From Bacillota bacterium (GTDB lineage: Bacteria; Bacillota; Clostridia; Christensenellales; Pumilibacteraceae), in the NCBI GenBank assembly GCA_009780135.1, contig WRAP01000003.1:1-64000 (forward strand): a stretch of DNA of 64,000 nt, read 5' to 3'. Shown piece by piece: positions 25,201-33,540 of the stretch. Position numbers and translations under genes: made by a program. The number at the start of each line of letters is the position of its first letter. The first letter of the stretch is position 1. The notes under the pieces were generated by a model. That model searched no databases, was not told where the DNA came from, and saw nothing but the letters and a program-made list of their open reading frames with translations.

Positions 25201-26037
25201 ATGCAAGAATATAAATTTACAATAAATAGCAAATTCATTCTAAAGGATGTGTTTGAGCTAAAACTCACTTGTGATGAGCCTTTGCCTTCTATGATAGCAG
25301 GACAGTTTGTGCATATAAAGGTACCGGGGGACGAAGTGTTGCTTCGGCGTCCATTTTGTTTATACAGATGGGATAAGAAAAGTATTTCGTTACTTATTCA
25401 AGTTGTGGGTAAGGGTACGCAAAGGCTAGCTAAACTCAAAAAAGGCGATACGGTTTATGGTATTATGCCTATTGGTAATGGTTTTAAATTAAAGCCAAGC
25501 CACAAGAAAATAGCTCTTGTTGGTGGCGGAATAGGAGTTGCACCTTTGCTTATGATTCCTAAATCATGCCTAGGGCGAGAGCAAGATACGGTAAAGCTAA
25601 CAGAAAATATGATTGTGCCTGTTAAGCAAACCATTAAAGGTACAGAAATCCGTAGCTATCTTGGCTTTACTACAAAGGCAAAAACTATTTTATCAACAGG
25701 CTTTTCTAGTGTTAGCGAAAAGGTTATCATTACAACAGACGATGGCACTTACGGCATTAAAGGATATCCAACGGACGCGCTAAAAGCCGATATAGAGGCA
25801 GGATTTATTCCTGATGTTATTTTGTGTTGCGGAAACCACAATCTTACTAAAGCCGTGCAAAAAATATGTATAGAACATAATATTGAAGGTTACATGTCTG
25901 GAGAGGAGAGAATGGGTTGCGGTGTTGGAGCTTGTCTTGTTTGTACTTGTGCCGTTAAAGTTGGTGGTGGACAGGCGAAGCATTTGCGTGCTTGTGTAGA
26001 TGGGCCTGTATTCAATATAGCGGAGGTAGTACTTTAA
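25201..26037 (+). CDS. pyrK: Dihydroorotate dehydrogenase electron-transfer subunit
   Basis: FAD and [2Fe-2S] subunit that passes electrons from the type 1B dihydroorotate dehydrogenase to NAD. Seen: flavin-binding RRPFCLY, the nucleotide-binding GGGIGVAPLL, and the cluster motif MGCGVGACLVCTCAV with a later RACVDGPVF (four Cys ligands). At 278 residues it is about 20 longer than usual. The extra part follows GVAPLL (residues about 121-150). A possible promoter (TTTTCA, 17 bases, GATACT) lies just upstream. pyrD and pyrE follow. Confidence 0.93.
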   Translation: MQEYKFTINSKFILKDVFELKLTCDEPLPSMIAGQFVHIKVPGDEVLLRRPFCLYRWDKKSISLLIQVVGKGTQRLAKLKKGDTVYGIMPIGNGFKLKPSHKKIALVGGGIGVAPLLMIPKSCLGREQDTVKLTENMIVPVKQTIKGTEIRSYLGFTTKAKTILSTGFSSVSEKVIITTDDGTYGIKGYPTDALKADIEAGFIPDVILCCGNHNLTKAVQKICIEHNIEGYMSGEERMGCGVGACLVCTCAVKVGGGQAKHLRACVDGPVFNIAEVVL

Positions 26038-26164
26038 TGAGAAATTAGAAATGAGGTAAATTAGAAATTACAGATTTAGTAATAAAAAAAATCAATTTTT
26101 TTTTAATTATAACTAACATAAATCCGAAATTTGTTATTTGCCTTATTTGTCATTTCTCATTGAA
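26036..26164. repeat. Word-array inverted repeat (AATGAGAAATTAG type)
   Basis: The left arm AATGAGAAATTAGAAATGAGG begins on the pyrK stop codon. The diverged right arm (26126-26164) is led by AAATCCGAAATTTG and ends at the pyrD start. Confidence 0.7.
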
Positions 26165-26171
26165 TTTTATT

Positions 26172-27158
26172 ATGAGTATAAACAGAAATAAATTAAAAAA
26201 TAAAAAAGCCTTAGTAAACGAAACGCAGAGTAGCGTGGCAAATGCCGAGCCAAATTTAGAAGTAGAATTTTGCGGCAAAAAATTCAAAAATCCGATTATA
26301 GCGGCAAGCGGAACTTTCGGTTTTGGTAGAGAATATAATCAGTTTTACGATGTGAGTATGCTAGGCGGCATTTCTACTAAGGGACTAACGCTTGAACCTA
26401 GAGAGGGTAATGTCGGCTGTAGAATAGCGGAAACTGCTAGTGGAATGTTAAATTGCGTGGGACTACAAAACCCTGGCGGTAAAAGATTTATAGAAGAAGA
26501 ACTGCCGTTTTTAGATAGTTTAGATACTATTATTTTAGCAAATGTAGCAGGTAACACTGAAGAGGATTATGTAGCACTTGCTAGTATGCTTGCTAAGACT
26601 TCGGTTGATATGCTAGAGTTAAATATTTCTTGTCCTAATGTGAAGGAAGGTGGAATTGCGTTTGGTGTAAATCCTTGTAGTGTGGAAAGTATTGTTAAAA
26701 AGGTTAAGGCTGTTAGTGGCGATAAGCCTTTGGTGGTAAAACTTAGCCCAAATGTAGCTAGTATTAGAGATAATGCGTTGGCGGCAGAGCAGGGCGGTGC
26801 AGACGCAATTAGCTTAATAAATACACTAACAGGTATGGCAATTGATTATAAAACACGCAGACCAATTTTAGGTAATATTACGGGCGGTTTAAGTGGTCCT
26901 GCGATTAAGCCTGTTGCTCTTAGGCAAGTGTATGAAGCAAAAAGGGCGGTTAAAATTCCGATTATAGGTATGGGCGGTATTATGACGGCAAGTGATGTGA
27001 TGGAGTTTATGATAGCAGGGGCGAGTTTGGTGCAAGTCGGTAGTGCCAATATTTATAATCCAATGGCTATAAAAAACATTATTTTAGAGTTGACAATACT
27101 TCTTAAAGAGTGTAATATAGTTGATGTTGCTGACCTTGTCAGCACTTTACGAGCTTAA
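26172..27158 (+). CDS. pyrD: Dihydroorotate dehydrogenase B, catalytic subunit
   Basis: Oxidises dihydroorotate to orotate in pyrimidine synthesis. FMN-binding TIM barrel with ASGTFGFGRE, the type 1 active-site segment NISCPNVKEGG (Cys as base), KLSPNV, and phosphate-binding GMGGI and VGSANI. I use ATG 26172; the frame runs 12 bases further up, into a repeat. An N-terminal extension of about 30 residues, rich in Lys and Asn, precedes the usual start. pyrE begins 4 bases after the stop. Confidence 0.95.
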   Translation: MSINRNKLKNKKALVNETQSSVANAEPNLEVEFCGKKFKNPIIAASGTFGFGREYNQFYDVSMLGGISTKGLTLEPREGNVGCRIAETASGMLNCVGLQNPGGKRFIEEELPFLDSLDTIILANVAGNTEEDYVALASMLAKTSVDMLELNISCPNVKEGGIAFGVNPCSVESIVKKVKAVSGDKPLVVKLSPNVASIRDNALAAEQGGADAISLINTLTGMAIDYKTRRPILGNITGGLSGPAIKPVALRQVYEAKRAVKIPIIGMGGIMTASDVMEFMIAGASLVQVGSANIYNPMAIKNIILELTILLKECNIVDVADLVSTLRA

Positions 27159-27162
27159 CGAT

Positions 27163-27738
27163 ATGACTAATGACGAAATACTAGAAATTTTTCAAAAAAC
27201 AGGCGGTGTGCTAAAGGGACATTTTTTACTAACGAGTGGCAGACATGCAGACACATATATGCAATGTGCAAAACTATTTGTAGACTCGGAGTGTAGCGAA
27301 AAGCTATGTAGTGCATTAGCTCAAAAACTCAAGGACTTTAAGGCAGATGTGGTTGTTAGCCCTGCCGTTGGGGGAATTTTAATGGGATACGAGATGGCTC
27401 GTCAGTTAAAGTTGCCCAATATATTTTTTGAAAGAGAAAGCGGTAAGTTTTGTTTGCGTCGTGGATTTAGTTTAGCAAAAGGTACAAAAGTTATCGTAGT
27501 AGAAGATGTTGTTACAACAGGTGGCTCGGTAAAAGAAGTTGTAGCCGAAGTGCACAATTTAGGTGGTGAGGTAGTAGCTGTAGCAAGCATTGTCGATAGA
27601 AGTGCTGGTAAAGTTGATTTTGGAACAAAATTTGTGTCGCTTCTTAGTGTAGATATCAAAAGCTATGAGGCAGACGAATGTCCGATTTGCAGTGCTGGTG
27701 AGATACCGCTTTATAAGCCAGGTAGCCGTATTGTTTAA
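27163..27738 (+). CDS. pyrE: Orotate phosphoribosyltransferase
   Basis: Joins orotate and PRPP to form OMP. Start ATG 27163 gives MTNDEILEIFQ, the usual beginning; the frame extends upstream into pyrD without meaning. The substrate loop region GHFLLTSGRHADTY and the PRPP motif VIVVEDVVTTGGS are clear. 191 residues, normal. The 4-base gap after pyrD makes a tight operon. The C-terminus has two cysteines (CPICSAG). Confidence 0.95.
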   Translation: MTNDEILEIFQKTGGVLKGHFLLTSGRHADTYMQCAKLFVDSECSEKLCSALAQKLKDFKADVVVSPAVGGILMGYEMARQLKLPNIFFERESGKFCLRRGFSLAKGTKVIVVEDVVTTGGSVKEVVAEVHNLGGEVVAVASIVDRSAGKVDFGTKFVSLLSVDIKSYEADECPICSAGEIPLYKPGSRIV

Positions 27739-27744
27739 TATAAA

Positions 27745-27832
27745 AAATTCAATTATAAACTGCAACTGATAAGCTACTAATTTATAGTAAGTCCTAAAAT
27801 TTGTAGTTTGTCAGTTGTAGTTTGTAGTCATA
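27745..27832. repeat. Word-array inverted repeat (CAACTGATAAACTAC type)
   Basis: Left arm TTATAAACTGCAACTGATAA and right arm TTTGTAGTTTGTCAGTTGTA, joined near AGTAAGTCCTAAA. It lies directly behind pyrE. Confidence 0.65.
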
Positions 27833-27892
27833 AATAATCACAGTATGCTTTAATTAAAATATAGACATACTAAAAATAGGATAAAATAAAAA

Positions 27893-28276
27893 ATGAGTGA
27901 AGAAACATTAAAAACAGGGTCAGAAGTTGTCCCAAGAAAAAGAAAGAAAAAAAGTAAAAATCCGATTGTGAACTATTTTGTTCCGTTTAGATTAAAACAA
28001 TTTAACGATCTACTTATGTTGGCTAGCTTTGTTGTAGTTATTGTAGGTGTTATTTTGCATGGTACTATAGCAGATATCGTTGTAATGATTGTTGGTGCAT
28101 CTATGTTTGCCGTTGGCTCTGTTATAGCAATCTTTAGATGCGTTAGAGTTTTAAGAAGCGATGAAAGAACTAAAACCGAGAAAAAAGACGCTAAAATAAA
28201 CCTTATTTTAATGAGTATACTGCTGGCAGTAGCAATACTTGCCATAGTAGCATCGTTTATGTTGTGGGGTAGCTAG
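27893..28276 (+). CDS. Small membrane protein, unknown
   Basis: 127 residues: a Lys/Arg-rich cytoplasmic head (RKRKKKSK), two adjacent helices (about 40-58 and 64-83), a charged loop (RSDERTKTEKKDAK) and a third helix (about 103-125). No family recognised. AGGA lies rather far upstream of the ATG. A strong terminator follows, shared with the convergent spoIVB. Confidence 0.6.
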   Translation: MSEETLKTGSEVVPRKRKKKSKNPIVNYFVPFRLKQFNDLLMLASFVVVIVGVILHGTIADIVVMIVGASMFAVGSVIAIFRCVRVLRSDERTKTEKKDAKINLILMSILLAVAILAIVASFMLWGS

Positions 28277-28303
28277 TTTTTTATTATTGAATAATAAAAT
28301 ATT

Positions 28304-28340
28304 AAAAATGTCGGACTTATTTATTAAGTCCGACATTTTT
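28304..28340. terminator. Bidirectional terminator
   Basis: 16-bp perfect stem, AAAAATGTCGGACTTA and complement, 5-base loop, T-run on both strands. It separates two convergent genes. The stem contains the GGACTTATT core shared with the intergenic repeats. Confidence 0.9.
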
Positions 28341-28376
28341 TTCTTTTTTATAATCTTAGTACTTATAATTTTAGAC

Positions 28377-29426
28377 CTACTCATACATCCAATCCATGTA
28401 AACTCCGTAACCTCTAGTTGGATCGTTTACAAAAACATGGGTAACGGCACCGACTAACTTGCCGTTTTGGATAATAGGACTACCGCTCATGCCTTGAACT
28501 ATACCGCCTGTAGCGTTAAGCAATCTTTTATCCGTAACCTTAAACACAATACCTTTCTCATTGGGAGTGCTTTGGCTTACTGTTTTAATAATTTCTATAT
28601 CAAATCTTTCAGGTTTATCTTTTATTGTAACAACAATTTGTGCTTTACCTCTTTTAACTTCACCTCGTGTGGCAATAGGTACTAATTCACTATCAGGCAA
28701 ATTGCAAAATCTACCGTAAACTCCAAATCGTGCATTTCCGCTTAAGCTTCCAACAGGATTATGTGTGGCTGTAAAAACTCCTCTAAGTTCGCCGGGATTG
28801 CCCTTTTTGCCTTTGTTATAGCCTACAATCCTACAATTAAAAGCATTTCCGCCATCGCACGGAATAATAATAGTACCGTCTGTAGACTGAATAGGATGAC
28901 CTAAGCTTGCAAATTCGCCACTAGGCTTAATATAGGTAACAGTGCCGACACCCTCAGCATAATCTTTGATGTTAGCCCCTAATTTATAATATTCGGTGTA
29001 TTTTTCTACAACAGGGTAGGCGGTTATTTTTTTCTCTTTTTCGCCACGCAGAATCTTTAATTCCATTTGCTTAGAGTTTTCGTTATATTTTTTTAAGATT
29101 TTGTCTACATCATCGCTACTTCCGATTTTTCTGCCGTTAATTTCGGTTATAATATCGCCTGCTTGAAGTCCCGATTTAGGAGTAACAAGTCCATATTGCG
29201 TTTCAATCTCTACCAAATTGCTAACAATAACACCACTACTTTTTACGCTAAGCCCTACTGCCATACCGCCAAGATACACATAACGAGAGGCATTAGCAGT
29301 AGTAGCAATCGCATTGGCATTATCATTGTTTGTCGCAGTAGCAAAAGCACTGCTAGTAAAAATAATAACTGCCAAAAAGCACATTAGCACTGTAAGTCCT
29401 ATATATCTAATCCGCCTAATTTTCAT
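28377..29426 (-). CDS. spoIVB: SpoIVB-type sporulation serine peptidase
   Basis: In spore formers SpoIVB is secreted from the forespore and triggers activation of sigma-K by cutting SpoIVFA. Order: signal peptide (about 8-29), PDZ domain (about 60-140, with KSGLQAGDIITEINGRKI), then the S55 peptidase with His177 in SLGHP and the serine motif GMSGSP (Ser314/316). The 349-residue length is slightly below B. subtilis. It is the one clear sign that the lineage sporulates or once did. No Shine-Dalgarno site better than GGA is visible. Confidence 0.9.
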   Translation of the reverse strand: MKIRRIRYIGLTVLMCFLAVIIFTSSAFATATNNDNANAIATTANASRYVYLGGMAVGLSVKSSGVIVSNLVEIETQYGLVTPKSGLQAGDIITEINGRKIGSSDDVDKILKKYNENSKQMELKILRGEKEKKITAYPVVEKYTEYYKLGANIKDYAEGVGTVTYIKPSGEFASLGHPIQSTDGTIIIPCDGGNAFNCRIVGYNKGKKGNPGELRGVFTATHNPVGSLSGNARFGVYGRFCNLPDSELVPIATRGEVKRGKAQIVVTIKDKPERFDIEIIKTVSQSTPNEKGIVFKVTDKRLLNATGGIVQGMSGSPIIQNGKLVGAVTHVFVNDPTRGYGVYMDWMYE

Positions 29427-29476
29427 AATCCATATTAGAATGTGTAGATAGGGGATAGGTTATGCATGGAAAAACA

Positions 29477-29511
29477 AAAAACCACTAGAAATATAATTCA
29501 ATGTGGTTTTT
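29477..29511. terminator. Bidirectional terminator
   Basis: AAAAACCAC/GTGGTTTTT stem with a 17-base loop and T-runs on both strands; on the minus strand it separates the lipoprotein gene from spoIVB. Confidence 0.6.
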
Positions 29512-29582
29512 GTATGCTATAAGAGCTATCGGTTACTTTTTAGTAGTTTACCTGTGCAAAAAAGCCTAGCCTGTAGTGAGAG

Positions 29583-29606
29583 AAGTGCCGAAGGCGCTTT
29601 TTTTTA
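29583..29606 (+). terminator. Plus-strand terminator with no gene upstream
   Basis: AAGTGCC-GAA-GGCGCTT stem, including one G-U pair, followed by eight T. No plus-strand gene precedes it; a short transcript from about 29520 could end here. Confidence 0.5.
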
Positions 29607-29625
29607 TAATGTAATAGACATTTTG

Positions 29626-30435
29626 TTATCCAGCAATATTTGGTATTATTACTTCTAAAGTAGAATTCCAATTAAATGTAATTCGCTGTTCGAAAGTTTC
29701 GCTATAAGAATGATTATATATAGAAACAAAAATATTAGTAATTAAAAATTCTTGTATATATTTTGGTATATTTTCTTCAGATTCTTCAGAATTTGTGTTA
29801 GAATAATCAGGATTAAGAATAGTAAATTCATGTACGGTAATTTCAAAAGCTAGTCTATCTCTGCGTTGCATTCCATTTGGAAAAGGATTAAATGCGATTT
29901 GTTCTTCTGTCCAGTGGTTTCCTCTAGTAGAACTAAAATATCTATCTAAATTAAGAATATGCCTACCTCTTTGAAACTCCATATAATCAAAAGGAAACAT
30001 AGTAGCTAAAGAAATATCGGCTTTTGGTGCAAACAAATGACCACTTTCTCCGTTTCTAAGAATATGTCTAAAGATTCTTTCGCCGTCTTCAGTTACTTCT
30101 AATAATTGCCAAAAATTATCGTCCTCTTGAATGTGTTTGCCATCATGTGATATAACAGTTGTTTGATTAGTGTGTACACGGATAGGACTATCTAATTCTT
30201 CTGCATTCATAATGATTCTTGTTTCTATATTCCAAGACATATTTCTAGTGCCTCTGTCAATTTCAGCTTGTGTTGCTATTAGTACCTGGTTCCACTTGCT
30301 TACAGTAGTGATTTCTACACCTCCGCCGCCACCACGACTAATTCCTGGGCAAGCTACTAGAAACATCATAACAGCAACTAAAGTCAAAGCTAAAACAGTA
30401 ACTAAAATGCGTTTTTTTAATTTTTTATTGTTCAT
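29626..30435 (-). CDS. Secreted lipoprotein, unknown
   Basis: 269 residues. A basic and hydrophobic signal peptide ends in the lipobox LVAC (Cys29), followed by a Gly-rich linker (RGGGGGVE) as often seen after a lipid anchor. The mature part is mixed alpha/beta with many aromatic residues and no catalytic motif I can name. A strong GGAGAT lies upstream of the ATG. It looks like a substrate-binding or surface-lining lipoprotein. A terminator on its far side keeps it apart from spoIVB. Confidence 0.7.
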   Translation of the reverse strand: MNNKKLKKRILVTVLALTLVAVMMFLVACPGISRGGGGGVEITTVSKWNQVLIATQAEIDRGTRNMSWNIETRIIMNAEELDSPIRVHTNQTTVISHDGKHIQEDDNFWQLLEVTEDGERIFRHILRNGESGHLFAPKADISLATMFPFDYMEFQRGRHILNLDRYFSSTRGNHWTEEQIAFNPFPNGMQRRDRLAFEITVHEFTILNPDYSNTNSEESEENIPKYIQEFLITNIFVSIYNHSYSETFEQRITFNWNSTLEVIIPNIAG

Positions 30436-30560
30436 TAAACGAATCTCCTTGTATTTTATATAGCTTAATTGCTACAAAAATTATAATAAAGGGTAGATTT
30501 ACCCGACATTTGTACATATGATAATATCACAAAGATGAGATTTATGCAAGTGTTTTTTGC

Positions 30561-30594
30561 AAAAGCCGTGTTGAGTGATAGCAACACGGCTTTT
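30561..30594. terminator. Terminator of the infC-rpmI-rplT operon
   Basis: 13-bp perfect stem AAAAGCCGTGTTG and complement, 8-base loop; T-rich on both strands. It lies about 120 bases past the rplT stop. Confidence 0.85.
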
Positions 30595-30598
30595 TATA

Positions 30599-30705
30599 CA
30601 ATGTTCAATGCTTATTGTCCAACGCATAATTATTGTTTTTTACAAGCTAATAAATTATATTTTAAATAATCAATTTTTCATTGTGCATTAAGCGTTGTTT
30701 TTGTG
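30599..30705. repeat. Word-array inverted repeat (CAATGTTCAATGC type)
   Basis: Left arm ACAATGTTCAATGCTTATTG with CCAACGC; right arm CAATTTTTCATTGTGCATTAAGCGTTG. It sits between rplT and its terminator. Confidence 0.6.
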
Positions 30706-30712
30706 CTTTAAA

Positions 30713-31069
30713 TTACATTCCTACAGCTTTTTTAGCTTTACTTGCTAAGTTAGCAAAAGTTTTAGCATCAGATACGGCGATTTCTGCTAAAATTTTGCGG
30801 TTAAGCTCTACACCGGCTACTTTTAGTCCGTGCATAAATTTAGAATATGATAAGCCGTTTTCTCTAGCGGCAGCGTTGATACGGGCAATCCATAAACGAC
30901 GAAAGTCTCTTTTTTTAAGACGACGACCAACATAGGCATACATTAGACTTTTCATTACCGCTTGGCGTGCAACACGGTAAGAGCGTGATTTAGAACCAAA
31001 ATAGCCTTTAGAAAGGCGCATAATTTTTCTGCGTTTTTTTAACGCATTTACTGATCTTTTTATTCTCAT
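30713..31069 (-). CDS. rplT: 50S ribosomal protein L20
   Basis: Early-assembly 23S rRNA-binding protein that also represses its own operon in many Bacillota. The 118 residues are typical, with the N-terminal basic arm ([15 protein letters not shown]) and the conserved [24 protein letters not shown] stands 11 bases before the ATG. Separated from rpmI by a 130-base gap that holds two REP elements, an unusual spot. Confidence 0.97.
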   Translation of the reverse strand: MRIKRSVNALKKRRKIMRLSKGYFGSKSRSYRVARQAVMKSLMYAYVGRRLKKRDFRRLWIARINAAARENGLSYSKFMHGLKVAGVELNRKILAEIAVSDAKTFANLASKAKKAVGM

Positions 31070-31107
31070 GAGTTTGTTTTCTCCTAAATATTAAAATGTT
31101 AATGTTT

Positions 31108-31190
31108 TGAGACACCCCCAAGTGCGTCTCCTGCAGACTTAAAGAGTAATATTTTTAAAAATTGTAGGGGACGCACTCTTGGGCGTCCTA
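31108..31190. repeat. Inverted REP pair inside the ribosomal operon
   Basis: Copies at 31108-31135 and 31161-31190, opposed, with ACGCACTCTTGGGCGT and its partner. In the mRNA they could pair into one long hairpin between rpmI and rplT. Confidence 0.8.
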
Positions 31191-31199
31191 ATAGAGATC

Positions 31200-31397
31200 C
31201 TAGTTATGAAGTATAGATTTAAGATTGCGTTCTTGTTTAGGCGATGCTAAATAAGCTGTTTGTCTTAGGTCTGCTTTTCTTTTACGGGTTTTTTTGGTTA
31301 AAATATGGCTTTTACCTTTTTGACCTCGCTTTAATTTACCGTTTCCAGTGATGCGGTAGCGTTTTTTTGCTCCGCTGTGTGATTTCATTTTTGGCAT
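31200..31397 (-). CDS. rpmI: 50S ribosomal protein L35
   Basis: 65 residues with the family start [14 protein letters not shown] and the basic core [15 protein letters not shown]. It binds 23S rRNA in the large subunit. Its ATG overlaps the last base of infC, so the two are translated together. It is the middle gene of the infC-rpmI-rplT operon. Confidence 0.97.
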   Translation of the reverse strand: MPKMKSHSGAKKRYRITGNGKLKRGQKGKSHILTKKTRKRKADLRQTAYLASPKQERNLKSILHN

Positions 31398-32065
31398 TAC
31401 TTTTTATTTTCTCCTTTATTGGTTTGATTTATCTTGTTAATAGTAGTTTTAGCAACAGCTGGTTTTTCTATTGTAGACTTTATTATTGGTTTTTCTACAG
31501 ATTTTTCAACTTGTATATCCTTTGATTTATTAGCTGGAGGCAGGGGAGTTGTACTCACTTTTTTAGGTGAGAGTATCATAACTATAGCACGACCTTCGGT
31601 AGAAGGCTTTTTATCTTGAATACTAATATCTTCTACGCAAGCAAAAAAATCCTGCATAACCTCTACACCTAAATTAGCGTGAGCTTGCTGACGACCTTTC
31701 ATTCTAAGAAGCACTTTAACCTTGTTGCCGGCAACCAAAAACTTTTTAGCGTGTTTGGCTTTGGTTTCTAAATCGTGTTTTTCTATAGTCATTGAAAGCC
31801 AAACCTCTTTAAGCTCAGATATAACCTGGTTTTTTTTAGCCTCTTTATCTCGCTTGTTTTGCTCAAACTTATACTTGCCGTAATCCATAATTTTACAAAC
31901 AGGCGGTTTAGCATTAGGCGAAATTTTTACAAGATCTAGGTTTTTTTTATCAGCAAGTGCGTTTGCATCTCTAGCACTCATAATGCCGATAAATTCTCCT
32001 TCGGCGTCCACAACTCGGACTTCCTTATCTCTTATTCGGTAGTTGGTTTCTAAATATTTATTCAA
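31397..32065 (-). CDS. infC: Translation initiation factor IF-3, with C-terminal tail
   Basis: Binds the 30S subunit and controls start-codon choice. N-domain with [15 protein letters not shown], then [18 protein letters not shown], and the C-domain with [13 protein letters not shown] and [12 protein letters not shown] start at a TTG (32063-32065) because AAAGGGAG lies 7 bases before it and the protein then begins at the usual place; rare start codons are typical of infC. After the IF-3 core comes a tail of about 50 residues rich in Lys, Pro, Thr and Glu with repeats of EKPxxK, not part of standard IF-3. Confidence 0.92.
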   Translation of the reverse strand: MNKYLETNYRIRDKEVRVVDAEGEFIGIMSARDANALADKKNLDLVKISPNAKPPVCKIMDYGKYKFEQNKRDKEAKKNQVISELKEVWLSMTIEKHDLETKAKHAKKFLVAGNKVKVLLRMKGRQQAHANLGVEVMQDFFACVEDISIQDKKPSTEGRAIVMILSPKKVSTTPLPPANKSKDIQVEKSVEKPIIKSTIEKPAVAKTTINKINQTNKGENKK

Positions 32066-32262
32066 ATAATTACTCCCTTTAAGGCACAAAAAAAGCGCCC
32101 TTTGTAACAAAAGAACGCACACATTTCTCAAGACATAAAATTTAGTTATTATACAATAAAAAGCATATAGATTTTACTAATTTTTATTGATAAAATAAAT
32201 TTACGCCGTTACCGTCTAAACCATTCTAGAGCGGTGAGACACAATGAGTATCCGCTTGCAAC
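32066..32262 (-). promoter_or_regulatory. Long infC leader with attenuator
   Basis: About 195 nt between the promoter and the TTG start. It holds a GC-richer 5' part with GCAAGCGG...CCGCTC pairing and, just before the gene, a terminator-like hairpin. Leaders of this operon in Bacillota commonly control it by premature termination, often through L20 or IF-3. Which applies here cannot be told. Confidence 0.65.
32088..32118 (-). terminator. Attenuator hairpin upstream of infC
   Basis: On the minus strand GCGTTCTTTTG pairs with CAAAGGGCGC around TTA, followed by seven T. It lies inside the leader about 25 bases before the infC start, so it must be regulated. Confidence 0.7.
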
Positions 32263-32268
32263 TAAAAC

Positions 32269-32297
32269 ATAATATCACATTCAAAAATCTCTGTCAA
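32269..32297 (-). promoter_or_regulatory. Promoter of the infC operon
   Basis: Perfect TTGACA (32292-32297), 17-base spacer, TATTAT (32269-32274). Confidence 0.8.
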
Positions 32298-32339
32298 GTG
32301 TTTTTTGGACATAATTTTAAGTAATTTCGCAAATTAGGC

Positions 32340-32670
32340 TATTTTATGCTGGCGGGGCATAAGGCTATCCTATCCCCATCGCTTTGATCCCGATACGCCT
32401 TTATAACGCCGTCATATTGCTTAATATATGTTGAGTTTTCAGTTCTGCTTTATTCGTGTGGGCTGGGCGTTTTCTCTGCAATAAGTGTCAACATACCGTC
32501 TTGTATCCTTGAATATGTGGTGATATCGTGCAGCCCTTGTAGTTTGGTTGTCACGACATAGTGCAACCCTTGCCCCCCATTTTGCCCGCTCTAAACGCAA
32601 GAAAAACCCCTACCACTATAGCAAGGGCTTTGTCAATATCAATAAGTTCGTTTTATTGGACATCAAAACA
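32340..32670. other. GC-richer intergenic remnant
   Basis: Composition differs from the AT-rich surroundings. On the minus strand a frame without start reads like a decayed coding end (VVTTKLQGLHDITTYSRIQ..., to a TAA at about 32454), and TGCARCCCTTG words recur. No intact gene. It may be debris of a mobile element that also brought the RNase III paralogue. Weak evidence. Confidence 0.35.
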
Positions 32671-32671
32671 A

Positions 32672-32703
32672 AACCCCAAAAGTCTAATCTGGCTTTTGGG
32701 GTT
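32672..32703. terminator. Terminator of the RNase III paralogue
   Basis: AACCCCAAAAG and complement, 10-base loop, with a T-rich run on the minus strand, 48 bases past the gene's stop. Confidence 0.8.
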
Positions 32704-32751
32704 ATATACATTTCTAAAACCTGCCGTTAAACATATCAAGCACGCCTCGTC

Positions 32752-33540
32752 TTATGTTGTTTTGAGAAACTCTCTTGAATGCCCTTGCTCTCTTGCTTTT
32801 ACTACTTCGTCATAAAGTTTTTGTGCTGCGTTTAACTTAGCCTGTTTTTTTGATTTGCCCTCGCCAACCAAAATCAAGCCCATTTCTAATATGGATGCTA
32901 CACAAATCCAACCCTCTGCATAATGCCCTCTGTCTTCATAGTTCGGCATAGGAATGTTGCCTGATCGCCATAATTCTTGAAGATAATTAACGGGGTTATG
33001 ATTGTCGCCTCGCTCGGCAGAGTTGCGTATAGTTGTTATGCCCGAAGTAATATAATTCTTCCATGGTTGTTCTAAATGCTCAATATCTAACAAATGATTT
33101 ACTGTAATGGATAACTGCTCTTGGTCATAATCGCAGTCAAGTGCTACTGCACCCACGATGCTCTCTAGCAAATCTTCCTGTACGGATTGCTTTTCATATA
33201 CCTGTTGAGCAATGTCGCCCTTGCCCAACAACATATATTCCTTTTTTGCAAGCCCTAGCCTCACAGCGTGTTTTGCTAAGTTTGCACCATTAACTATGGC
33301 GGCACGCATTTTAGATATGCCTCCCTCGGTAACAGTTGCGCCCCTATATCTTTGCAAGAGTGTTTTTGTTACATAAAGTCCTATAACCGAATCGCCCAGC
33401 GTTTCCATTATTTCATTACAGGGATTGCCGTGATTTTCTTCGCTATAAGAGCGACGAGTAAAGGCTTGTATCAAATGCCCTTTTTGATTAAATTTATAAT
33501 CAATAATGTTTTCTATTTCTCTAATCTTGTTATTATCCAT
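32752..33540 (-). CDS. RNase III-family double-strand endoribonuclease, divergent paralogue
   Basis: 262 residues. The catalytic acids of RNase III are all present: Glu43, Glu46 and Asp50 in NEIMETLGDS (normally NERLEFLGDA), and Asp123, Glu126 in EDLLESIVGA. A C-terminal double-stranded-RNA-binding domain (about 178-248) ends KSKKQAKLNAAQKLYDEV, with a long insert before its second strand. The signature is diverged enough to suggest a second, specialised enzyme rather than the housekeeping rnc, which usually sits near smc/ftsY. GGAGGTG precedes the ATG. The stop/start overlap of 8 bases with the upstream gene makes them one operon. Confidence 0.85.
   Translation of the reverse strand: MDNNKIREIENIIDYKFNQKGHLIQAFTRRSYSEENHGNPCNEIMETLGDSVIGLYVTKTLLQRYRGATVTEGGISKMRAAIVNGANLAKHAVRLGLAKKEYMLLGKGDIAQQVYEKQSVQEDLLESIVGAVALDCDYDQEQLSITVNHLLDIEHLEQPWKNYITSGITTIRNSAERGDNHNPVNYLQELWRSGNIPMPNYEDRGHYAEGWICVASILEMGLILVGEGKSKKQAKLNAAQKLYDEVVKAREQGHSREFLKTT

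Noticed and set aside
29575-29606. Glycine riboswitch, because of a CCGAAGG word
   Set aside because: Only one short word matches, the rest of the aptamer is absent, and no plus-strand gene follows.
32120-32750. tmRNA or RNase P RNA in the GC-richer gap near infC
   Set aside because: No CCA-ending tRNA-like arm, no tag reading frame and no conserved RNase P core were found; much of it is explained by the infC leader and promoter and a terminator.
32548-32815. Plus-strand open frames over the end of the RNase III paralogue
   Set aside because: They lie over a terminator and the opposite strand of a real gene and have no coding character.
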